A DNA stretch of 5,303 bases from an uncultured Flavobacterium sp. (GTDB lineage: Bacteria > Bacteroidota > Bacteroidia > Flavobacteriales > Flavobacteriaceae), in assembly GCA_945957245.1 (NCBI GenBank), contig CAMFLD010000223.1:1-5303 (forward strand), written 5' to 3'. Shown piece after piece: positions 1-5,303 of this stretch. Every line of letters begins with the position of its first letter. Positions within the stretch are counted from its first letter, which is position 1. The translations under genes were made by a program, and so were the position numbers. The notes under the pieces are model-generated. The model made no database searches. It was not told the DNA's origin and worked only from the letters and a program-made list of their open reading frames with translations.

Positions 1-1
1 T

Positions 2-64
2 ATCTCAGCTGCCATTGATGGTGAGAAATGCGCATTAAAAATTGCAGAAAATATCTCGAAATAA
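2..64 (+). CDS. C-terminal tail of an unidentified upstream gene (partial)
   Basis: An open frame runs from the window edge to a TAA stop at 62-64 and encodes about 20 residues ending in ALKIAENISK. It is the only plus-strand frame that stays open to a plausible gene end before the lipoprotein start, and an 83-base gap follows the stop. The tail looks like an amphipathic terminal helix, as in many soluble enzymes, but it is too short to assign to a family. Its being a real gene end is an inference from position, since no start, domain or motif is visible. Confidence 0.4.
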   Translation: MSAAIDGEKCALKIAENISK

Positions 65-74
65 TCTATATTTC
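42..74 (+). promoter_or_regulatory. Possible Bacteroidota-type promoter for the lipoprotein gene
   Basis: TTG at 42-44 is followed after 22 bases by TATATTTC at 67-74. The Flavobacterium consensus is TTG, a spacer of about 17-23 bases, then TAnnTTTG, so this candidate matches seven of eight positions in the -7 box and has an acceptable spacer. It would give a 5' leader of roughly 65 bases before the start at 148. The -33 element lies inside the end of the upstream frame. In such AT-rich DNA a chance match is quite possible. Confidence 0.25.
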
Positions 75-147
75 ATATTTATTTTAAAAAAAGTAGGGTG
101 ATGCAGTTTAGTGTTGTCTAAACTTAAAATCATTAAAATATATAAAA

Positions 148-1335
148 ATGAAAAAGATTAAAATTTTATTATTCTTCCTTGCAGTTTCTGCAACGATATT
201 TTATTCCTGTTCCGATAGTAACCCAGTAGAGAATCAGGCTGTGGCTACGAAAAGTATTGCATTGCGAAGCACGCTTAATTACCTTAAAAAAGCGAACAAC
301 ATTACCGGAAAAAACACGACCGCTACACAAGATCAGGCGCTATGCTTCAATTTTGTTTATCCTATTACGCTTTCCTATAATAACGGAACGCAAGTTACGG
401 TTTCCAATTTTCAGGGATTGTTGGAAATCTTAACCCATGAAACCACAAGTCTTTACATTGAAGGAATTGTGTTTCCTTTTCAGGTACAGGAAGAAATGAC
501 CGTGACTACCATTAACAATGAAGCGGAGTTTTATGCTTTAATTATTCAATGCACCAACATTCAAACGGTCAATAATTTTGCTTTTGATTTTACCTGTTAC
601 AGCATAGTCTATCCAATACACATCATCAATGCCAATAATGAAAATGTGACAATTAACAGCCAAACCGAATTGATGCAGTATATTTCTACACCAACCGGTA
701 CTACCAGTACTTATCAGCTTAATATTGTTTTTCCTATAACTGTGGTTCAGGTTAATCAGTCTATTGTAATTAATGATTTATATGGATTTTTTGAGTTAAA
801 TAATTCCTGCGGAGCAACGCCTTGTTTTTGTCCAACTGTTTATCAGCCTGTATGTGTATTGACTCCAACCGGGGTGGTGCATTATTCTAATGCCTGCTTT
901 GCGCAATGTGACGGTTATGATCAAAATGATTTTGTAGACTGTAACAGTTCCTGCCCTTGTCCGGCTAATTTTGACCCGGTTTGTGTGCAAACGGCAACAG
1001 GGATTGTGCAATATGATAATGCCTGCAAAGCAGCCTGCGACGGATACACTTCAGCTGACTTTATTGAGTGCGGTGTCGCTCCTCAGCCTACATTCGGGCA
1101 ATCTTTAGGAAGCTGTTTTACGATTAATTATCCGGCAGAAATTCAACATCAGGGAGCAATAGTGACGGTTCACAATGATGGGGAATGCCTACAGTATTGG
1201 TTTCCAAATCAATCAGCAATTCCGGCATTTGTTTATCCTGTTACAATAAGCTTTATGACGCCAACCGGCTCTACAACTGTAAGTGTTGCCAATCAGACAG
1301 CTTTTCAGACTTTAATATCGCAACACTGCAATTAA
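148..1335 (+). CDS. Predicted surface lipoprotein with three Cys-bracketed repeats and two tandem Kazal-like domains
   Basis: This 395-residue protein starts with a lysine-rich, hydrophobic signal peptide ending in a lipobox-like FYSC, so Cys21 is the likely lipidated residue. The following Ser-Asp-Ser is compatible with export to the cell surface. Three diverged repeats, each opened and closed by a cysteine, span residues 66-135, 150-221 and 323-394; each holds two half-repeats around a YPI/VFP-type strand followed by a V-T-V/I-N segment. Two Kazal-like domains (residues 226-265 and 269-308) sit between repeats 2 and 3, with motifs such as YQPVC and YSNAC. Kazal domains are known as serine protease inhibitors, but also occur as binding or structural modules, so inhibition is not proven. 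The start is preceded by an A-rich TAAAA context typical of the phylum. The gene ends in tandem TAA stops and is followed by a terminator-like hairpin, so it probably forms its own transcript. No enzyme motif is visible; its function and any link to the downstream receptor operon are unknown. Confidence 0.85.
   Translation: MKKIKILLFFLAVSATIFYSCSDSNPVENQAVATKSIALRSTLNYLKKANNITGKNTTATQDQALCFNFVYPITLSYNNGTQVTVSNFQGLLEILTHETTSLYIEGIVFPFQVQEEMTVTTINNEAEFYALIIQCTNIQTVNNFAFDFTCYSIVYPIHIINANNENVTINSQTELMQYISTPTGTTSTYQLNIVFPITVVQVNQSIVINDLYGFFELNNSCGATPCFCPTVYQPVCVLTPTGVVHYSNACFAQCDGYDQNDFVDCNSSCPCPANFDPVCVQTATGIVQYDNACKAACDGYTSADFIECGVAPQPTFGQSLGSCFTINYPAEIQHQGAIVTVHNDGECLQYWFPNQSAIPAFVYPVTISFMTPTGSTTVSVANQTAFQTLISQHCN
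343..552 (+). repeat. Lipoprotein repeat 1 (residues 66-135)
   Basis: This is the first protein-level copy of the repeat. It opens at Cys66 with CFNFVYPITL and closes at Cys135, a spacing of 69 residues. The first half carries an NGTQVTVSN turn, and the second half begins at IVFPFQV. The copies are diverged in amino acids and are not DNA repeats. A disulfide between the bracketing cysteines is an inference. Confidence 0.7.
595..810 (+). repeat. Lipoprotein repeat 2 (residues 150-221)
   Basis: The second copy opens at Cys150 with CYSIVYPIHI and closes at Cys221, a spacing of 71 residues. Its halves contain ENVTINSQTEL and IVFPITVVQVNQSIVIN, matching the strand-turn-strand pattern of repeat 1. 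The closing cysteine lies only five residues before the first Kazal cysteine. Confidence 0.7.
823..942 (+). other. Kazal-like domain 1 (residues 226-265 of the lipoprotein)
   Basis: Six cysteines at residues 226, 228, 236, 250, 254 and 265 follow the Kazal order. C2-x7-C3 is intact (CPTVYQPVC) and the conserved Tyr-x3-Cys is present as YSNAC. The C3-to-Tyr stretch is nine residues instead of the usual six, because of a TPTG-type turn. By the position rule for classical Kazal inhibitors (two residues after C2), the P1 residue would be Thr230. That assignment is inference. Confidence 0.8.
952..1071 (+). other. Kazal-like domain 2 (residues 269-308 of the lipoprotein)
   Basis: The cysteines at residues 269, 271, 279, 293, 297 and 308 have exactly the same spacing as in domain 1. 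By manual alignment 23 of 40 residues are identical, so the two domains arose by tandem duplication. Motifs include FDPVC, TATG and YDNAC. The position-based P1 residue would be Ala273, a different side chain from domain 1. Confidence 0.8.
1114..1329 (+). repeat. Lipoprotein repeat 3 (residues 323-394)
   Basis: The third copy opens at Cys323 with CFTINYPAEI and closes at Cys394, again 71 residues apart, one residue before the C-terminus. The second half carries FVYPVTISF and TTVSVANQTAF, close to the first half of repeat 1. An extra unpaired-looking cysteine occurs at residue 347. Confidence 0.7.
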
Positions 1336-1382
1336 TAACGCCCTAATGTTGCTAGTTAGAATTTTGAATTAAAATTAGGACT

Positions 1383-1423
1383 GTTACCACATGCTTTCTG
1401 ACGAGCATGTGGTAACTATTTTT
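1383..1423 (+). terminator. Strong hairpin with T-rich run between lipoprotein and sigma genes
   Basis: The arms GTTACCACATGCT (1383-1395) and AGCATGTGGTAAC (1404-1416) are perfect 13-base complements around an 8-base loop, followed by TATTTTT. This is a textbook intrinsic terminator shape and would end the lipoprotein transcript. It ends only a few bases before the sigma-factor start at 1427, so it could also act as an attenuator if transcription reads through, or form in the leader of the sigma mRNA. Confidence 0.85.
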
Positions 1424-1426
1424 AGT

Positions 1427-1954
1427 ATGGATAAATCAAATCAGGAAACCCTAACGTGTTTGTGTTCAGAACCGGTTTTTAAATCGGTTTTTGACCATAA
1501 TTTTAAGTTGCTTCGTAATTTTCTGGTTTATAAGTTCAGGGACTTAGAGCGGGCGGAAGATGTAGCTCAAAATGCATTCGTAAAGCTTTGGGAAAACTGT
1601 AATATTTTGAAAACGGAACAGGCAAGGAGCTTTTTATATACAACGGCAATCCGAATGTCACTTAACGAAATCAAGCATGATAAAGTAGTGGCTAATTTTG
1701 AAATTAAAGCCAAACCCAAATCAGCTCATCAGGAATCTCCTGAGTTTTTGCTGGAAGAAACTGAACTTAAAAGCCGGCTGGAAGAAGCCATCAATAAACT
1801 GCCTGAAAAACAACGAACGGTTTTTCTGATGAACCGCTTTGACAATCAATCGTATACCGAAATAGCGGAAAATCTGGATTTATCAGTAAAGGCAGTAGAA
1901 AAAAGAATGCATCAGGCCTTACTTTCATTAAGGAAAGTGGTTAAAAACATCTAA
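1427..1954 (+). CDS. ECF-family RNA polymerase sigma factor, FecI-like
   Basis: This 175-residue sigma-70 family protein has the two-domain layout of extracytoplasmic-function sigma factors. Region 2 spans about residues 21-80 and contains the core-binding and -10 recognition helices (RAEDVAQNAFVKLWEN). Region 4 spans about 117-171, with the LPEKQRTVFLMNRF segment and a helix-turn-helix around YTEIAENLDLSVKAVEKR that would read the -35 element. It would direct RNA polymerase to target promoters, probably of receptor-type genes, under control of the FecR protein encoded next. An in-frame ATG at 1391 lies inside the terminator stem and would add 12 atypical residues. The ATG at 1427 fits the usual N-terminus of flavobacterial relatives, which reach the first sigma-2 helix after about 15-20 residues. 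No clear ribosome binding site is seen at either start. The fecR-like gene follows after 11 bases, consistent with co-transcription. Confidence 0.9.
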   Translation: MDKSNQETLTCLCSEPVFKSVFDHNFKLLRNFLVYKFRDLERAEDVAQNAFVKLWENCNILKTEQARSFLYTTAIRMSLNEIKHDKVVANFEIKAKPKSAHQESPEFLLEETELKSRLEEAINKLPEKQRTVFLMNRFDNQSYTEIAENLDLSVKAVEKRMHQALLSLRKVVKNI

Positions 1955-1965
1955 AGAATGATATA

Positions 1966-2883
1966 ATGGAAAATGAGACTTACTTATCGGATTGGTTAGC
2001 CGGAAAGATTTCAGATGAAAAACTGGAAGAACTTGTAGGGGAAACAGAATATTTAGCTTTTAAACAGCTCAGGGATACTTTGGATGGCTATACTATTCCT
2101 GAACCAGATATGGAACGTAATTTTAGTATGGTGAAATTAAAACGGGATAAAAAAGAAAGTCCTAAGCAGAAAAGAATAATACCACTTTGGAGTTATGCGG
2201 CAATTGCGGCTTCATTATTGCTGTTTTTTGGATTATTTCAATTGTTTTATTTTTCAAATGTTACCCAAACAGATTTTGGCACTTTGAAAGTTCTGTCACT
2301 TCCTGATAATTCTAAAGTGACTATTAATGCTAAATCCAAACTGTCTTTTCCCAATCTTTTTCAATACAACCGTACCTTACATCTGGAGGGAGAAGCGTAT
2401 TTTGAAGTTCAGAAAGGAAGCACCTTTACAGTTAAAACGGCTTTAGGTAATGTCAGGGTTTTGGGTACTAAGTTTAATGTAAATGCCCACAGCGACTACT
2501 TCGAAGTAGTATGCTACGAAGGAAAGGTCAGAGTAGAGTCAAAGGGAAAAATTGCTATAGTAACGCCATCCGAACACATCCGTTTTTATGACCATACCAT
2601 GGAGAACTGGGCGGATGCTTCTGATATTGGCTCAGGCCCTACTCATAGACCGTCCTGGATTAGCGGGGAGACCACTTTTAGGAATGTACCGGTTCAATAT
2701 GTATTCAATCAGTTTCAAAATCAGTATAACGTAAAAATTGATTATCCTGAAAAAATAAAAGAAGTAAAGTTTACCGGAGCATTTACCAACAAAGACAAAG
2801 CCACGGCGCTTAAAACAATTTGTATTCCATTAAGTTTAAAATATAAAGATTTGGGTAACGGAAAAATTATAATTTCAGAATGA
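1966..2883 (+). CDS. FecR-family transmembrane sigma regulator with DUF4974-type C-terminus
   Basis: This 305-residue protein has a cytoplasmic N-terminal part (about 1-70, ending in a Lys/Arg-rich stretch) and one membrane segment at about 74-96 (WSYAAIAASLLLFF). The periplasmic FecR domain spans about 103-195, with the family motifs LPDNSKVTINAKSKLSFP, EGEAYFEVQ and VLGTKFNVNA. After a Trp-containing linker (SWISGETTF), a DUF4974-like domain covers about 236-304. FecR proteins sit in the inner membrane, bind their sigma factor in the cytoplasm and receive a signal from the outer-membrane receptor through the periplasmic end. Whether this one acts as anti-sigma, activator or both cannot be told from sequence. 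The C-terminal TGA overlaps the receptor start as ATGA, implying translational coupling and matched production of the two partners. All expected segments are present and the length is normal. Confidence 0.93.
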   Translation: MENETYLSDWLAGKISDEKLEELVGETEYLAFKQLRDTLDGYTIPEPDMERNFSMVKLKRDKKESPKQKRIIPLWSYAAIAASLLLFFGLFQLFYFSNVTQTDFGTLKVLSLPDNSKVTINAKSKLSFPNLFQYNRTLHLEGEAYFEVQKGSTFTVKTALGNVRVLGTKFNVNAHSDYFEVVCYEGKVRVESKGKIAIVTPSEHIRFYDHTMENWADASDIGSGPTHRPSWISGETTFRNVPVQYVFNQFQNQYNVKIDYPEKIKEVKFTGAFTNKDKATALKTICIPLSLKYKDLGNGKIIISE

Positions 2884-5171
2884 AGTACCTGATTTCACTT
2901 TTTTTAATAGCCGTAACTCAATTTTCATGGTCACAAAAAAGTGAAAAGGTTTCTTTTGCCTACAATGCAACCGAATTTGTAAAAGTTTTGGAAGATGTCG
3001 AAAAAAAGTTTGATGTCAAATATTCTTATGTTGACAGCATTGCAACAGGCAGAAAAATTACTTTACCCAAAGCAATGTATTCGCTGGAAGAGATTCATTC
3101 CGAAATCACTAAGCAAACCCAACTAAGGATTATCAAAATTGATGATAGGTTTTACTCGGTCGTCAGTGGAGAAGAGACTGAAATGAAAAGTTATGCGCTC
3201 GATGATGTTTTGGTAGAAGGTTTTTTGGCCAAAGGAATAAATAAAACCAGTCAGAAAGTGGTGCTTCATCCGCAGAAAGTACAAACACTTCCCGGAGTAA
3301 CCGATGCAGATATCTTACTCACACTTCAACAATTGCCGGGGGTAAAAAGCCCTAATGAAACTGCAAGCGGCCTTCATATCAGGGGAAGCACGCCCGACCA
3401 GAACCTTATTTTATGGGATGGGATAAGATTGTATCATCCGGGGCATTTGTTCGGGATGATTTCTGCTATTAATCCCAATATCGAACAGACGGTCAATTAT
3501 TATAATAAGGCTACCAATCCTAAATTTGGGGAACGGATTTCGAGTGTTATCGATATCAGAACTACCGATAAAATTGCAGAAAAAATCAAGGTCAATGCGG
3601 GAATAAATGCCTTAAATGCCGATGCATATCTTCAGGTTCCTTTGATAAAAAATAAACTGGGATTACAATTATCATGCAGAAAATCATTTACTGAATTATT
3701 GCAATCACCAACCTTTGACCAATTGGCCAAAAAGGTATTCCAAAATACCAACTTTAAGGAGTTTAACAACCAGAATCGTTTTGGATTCCAGGATTATTCA
3801 GCCAAATTAAATTTTAAACCTAACGAAAAAGATGCCTTATCTCTAACAGGAATTTTTATTAATAACCATCTGAAATTCAAAACAGAAGAAGCTGATTTCA
3901 GTACCAATAATCAGGATATGGCGATTTCTGATTTTGGATTCAGTTTTAACTGGCTCCATCATTATAGTTCAAAATTTCAACAAAAAACCACACTTTTTTA
4001 TTCAGCTTATGATTTTGATTATGAAAAAGTTAAATATTATTCCGTTTCAGAATTTGAAGGCTACAAAAAACTGAACCGTATAATCGATTCGGGAGCCGAA
4101 TTAAATTTCAGTTATGAAGCCCAGGAAAAACTGCATTTTGATTTTGGCTACCAGCTTTTTGGAAATGATATTTCTCATTTATTCAATAGTTACAATCAGA
4201 ATTTGGGAGTAATTTTAGGCAAGGCACATCATTATAATCTCACCCATGTTGGTTATGCTTTTGTAAAATATGATTATGATCAATGGAATTTTCAGGCTGG
4301 TTTACGTAACAATTACTATAGCCAAATCAGGGAAAATAGTTTGGAGCCAAGGGTTTTGGTACAACGGGAGCTTTCAGATAAGCTGGTGTTACAGTTTTCG
4401 TACGAAAGAAGAAGCCAAATTTCCAGCCAGATTAGGGAAAATTTTGCCAATGATTTAAGTTTGGAAAATTATGTTTGGGTTCTGTCTTCAAATGATACTT
4501 ATCCGGTACAGCGGGCTAATCAATTTACAGGAGGCTTCATTTTCAAAAAAAACTCCTGGCTGTTGGATTTTGATACCTATTACAAAAATACCACCGGAAT
4601 CACTTCATTTTCTTTTGATTTTCAAAACCAATATGATTTGGACATCCACAAGGGCAAAGGATTTACAAAAGGAATTGATTTCTTATTGCAAAAAAGCGCT
4701 CCCAGTTGGCGTGCCTGGGCAACCTATACCTATCAGGATTCCCAAAATAAATTTGATGCTGTAAATAATAACGAATTTTTCCAGATCAGTACCAATACTA
4801 AGCATTCGTTAACCCTCTCATTTTACAAAAAAATCAAAAACTATAATATAGCACTGGGTTGGTTTTGGCATAACGGAAAACCTTACAGCGCCCTGAATGA
4901 TGCCGGAGAAATTACAAGCTACAATTCGCAAACCCTGCCTGATTACCATCGATTGGATGTTTCAGGGTTCTATCAATTTGTTGGTAAGGATAATTGGCAG
5001 TATAAATTGGGGATATCCATTTACAATATTTACGGAAGAAAGTCAGTCATCAGCAGGGAACTTCAAAGGCAATTCACTGATTTGACAGATTTTATAACAC
5101 CAAGATATACGGTTCAGGATTACTACTCATTGGGGATTACCCCGAATGTTTTTTTCAGAGTAAGTTTTTAA
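2880..5171 (+). CDS. TonB-dependent outer-membrane receptor with N-terminal STN signalling domain (FecA-like transducer)
   Basis: This 763-residue receptor starts with a signal peptide (about 1-18, ending FSWS). A secretin/TonB short N-terminal (STN) domain follows at about 24-95, then a TonB-box-like LDDVLVEG at 107-114. The plug domain at about 122-228 includes QLPGV, GLHIRGSTPDQN, WDGIRLYHPGHLFG and FGERISSVIDIRT. A long beta-barrel region follows and ends in the terminal Phe typical of outer-membrane proteins. It should import a ligand with energy from TonB-ExbBD while the STN domain passes the occupancy signal to the FecR protein encoded just upstream. No carboxypeptidase-like beta-sandwich is present before the plug, the protein is shorter than SusC-type porins (about 1000 residues), and no SusD gene lies beside it, so a glycan SusCD role is unlikely. 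Plug motifs such as HPGHLFG and FGERISSVIDI are typical of a common Bacteroidota receptor subfamily. The substrate is unknown: a siderophore or other iron source would be usual for FecI/FecR systems, but the sequence does not show it. Confidence 0.93.
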   Translation: MKYLISLFLIAVTQFSWSQKSEKVSFAYNATEFVKVLEDVEKKFDVKYSYVDSIATGRKITLPKAMYSLEEIHSEITKQTQLRIIKIDDRFYSVVSGEETEMKSYALDDVLVEGFLAKGINKTSQKVVLHPQKVQTLPGVTDADILLTLQQLPGVKSPNETASGLHIRGSTPDQNLILWDGIRLYHPGHLFGMISAINPNIEQTVNYYNKATNPKFGERISSVIDIRTTDKIAEKIKVNAGINALNADAYLQVPLIKNKLGLQLSCRKSFTELLQSPTFDQLAKKVFQNTNFKEFNNQNRFGFQDYSAKLNFKPNEKDALSLTGIFINNHLKFKTEEADFSTNNQDMAISDFGFSFNWLHHYSSKFQQKTTLFYSAYDFDYEKVKYYSVSEFEGYKKLNRIIDSGAELNFSYEAQEKLHFDFGYQLFGNDISHLFNSYNQNLGVILGKAHHYNLTHVGYAFVKYDYDQWNFQAGLRNNYYSQIRENSLEPRVLVQRELSDKLVLQFSYERRSQISSQIRENFANDLSLENYVWVLSSNDTYPVQRANQFTGGFIFKKNSWLLDFDTYYKNTTGITSFSFDFQNQYDLDIHKGKGFTKGIDFLLQKSAPSWRAWATYTYQDSQNKFDAVNNNEFFQISTNTKHSLTLSFYKKIKNYNIALGWFWHNGKPYSALNDAGEITSYNSQTLPDYHRLDVSGFYQFVGKDNWQYKLGISIYNIYGRKSVISRELQRQFTDLTDFITPRYTVQDYYSLGITPNVFFRVSF

Positions 5172-5173
5172 AC

Positions 5174-5205
5174 AAAAAAGCCGTCTATTTTCATAAACGG
5201 CCTTT
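5174..5205 (-). terminator. Hairpin terminator between convergent genes, strongest for the minus strand
   Basis: Arms at 5180-5188 and 5193-5201 form a 9-base stem. Read on the minus strand it is GCCGTTTAT, loop GAAA, ATAGACGGC, with one T-G wobble, followed by six Ts; this is a good intrinsic terminator for the convergent gene. Read on the plus strand the wobble becomes a C-A mismatch and the tail is only CTTTCC, so it would end the receptor operon less efficiently. It lies two bases after the receptor stop codon. Confidence 0.75.
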
Positions 5206-5218
5206 CCTAAATTAATAA

Positions 5219-5303
5219 TTATTTCTTTTTCAATCGGTCTTTAAATATTTTTTCAAATTTTTCCAGTTTGGGTTGAATCACCATTTGGCAATAAGGTTGG
5301 GAT
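5219..5303 (-). CDS. msrA: C-terminal end of a probable peptide-methionine (S)-S-oxide reductase (partial)
   Basis: The minus-strand frame enters from the window edge and ends with a TAA stop at 5219-5221, giving 27 residues that include QPYCQMVIQPKLEKF and a lysine-rich end. The pattern of Tyr-Cys followed by V-I-x-P-K-x-x-K-F matches the C-terminus of many Bacteroidota MsrA proteins. There the cysteine acts as a resolving residue in reduction of methionine sulfoxide in oxidised proteins. The catalytic N-terminal GCFW-type motif lies outside the window, so the assignment rests on the tail alone. The gene converges on the receptor operon and shares the hairpin terminator with it. Confidence 0.7.
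   Translation of the reverse strand, partial: SQPYCQMVIQPKLEKFEKIFKDRLKKK

Noticed and set aside
796..1011. Open frame of 71 codons on the minus strand
   Set aside because: It lies wholly inside the Kazal-coding part of the lipoprotein gene, has no recognisable domain, and the plus-strand frame has clear protein-level motifs.
823..1071. Tandem DNA repeat or recent duplication at the Kazal pair
   Set aside because: The similarity is clear in protein but the nucleotide sequences are strongly diverged, so it is an old domain duplication and not a mobile or slippage repeat.
1349..1377. Possible promoter for the sigma gene: TTG at 1349-1351, then TAAAATTA at 1370-1377 after 18 bases
   Set aside because: The -7 box mismatches TAnnTTTG at two of its six defined positions in very AT-rich DNA, so it is too weak to list as a feature, though a promoter somewhere here is plausible.
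1342..1379. Inverted repeat CCTAAT (1342-1347) and ATTAGG (1374-1379)
   Set aside because: The arms are six bases with a long AT-rich loop and only scattered extra pairing; it could easily be chance, and the strong hairpin next to it explains termination.
4270..5085. Three short plus-strand frames (62, 97 and 62 codons) inside the receptor gene
   Set aside because: They are out of frame with an intact receptor barrel, show no domain or signal, and read as frame shadows. The receptor itself has no frameshift.
1..5303. CRISPR array, tRNA/rRNA gene, insertion sequence or phage element
   Set aside because: No spaced direct repeats, cloverleaf-type sequence, transposase or integrase motif, or terminal inverted repeats were seen on either strand.

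Overview
The window looks like a chromosomal segment of a Bacteroidota species, most likely of class Flavobacteriia. The DNA is AT-rich, translation starts sit in A/T-rich context without clear Shine-Dalgarno sites, and there is a Bacteroidota-type lipoprotein. The other markers are a FecI-like sigma factor, a FecR protein with a DUF4974-type C-terminus, and a TonB-dependent receptor with an N-terminal STN domain. The organism assignment is inferred from protein style only.

Layout. Bases 2-64 hold the last 20 codons of an unidentified gene. Bases 148-1335 encode a predicted surface lipoprotein built from three cysteine-bracketed repeats with two tandem Kazal-like domains inserted between the second and third. 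A strong perfect hairpin followed by a T-rich run (1383-1423) separates it from a three-gene unit: an ECF sigma factor (best start 1427, not 1391), a FecR-type anti-sigma/sigma regulator (1966-2883), and a TonB-dependent receptor (2880-5171). The last two genes overlap by ATGA. Downstream lies a hairpin terminator, then the C-terminal end of a convergent minus-strand gene that looks like msrA (5219-5303).

How the genes fit together. The sigma, FecR and receptor genes have the layout of a cell-surface signalling cascade. The receptor's periplasmic STN domain would report ligand occupancy to the periplasmic part of FecR, which crosses the inner membrane once and controls the cytoplasmic sigma factor. 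There is no SusD-like partner in the window and the receptor is short, so this is FecA-like rather than a SusCD glycan pair. The ligand cannot be read from the sequence. The Kazal-repeat lipoprotein lies just upstream on the same strand and is the least ordinary element. Whether it belongs to the signalling system, as target, ligand-capture protein or protease shield, or is only a neighbour, is open.
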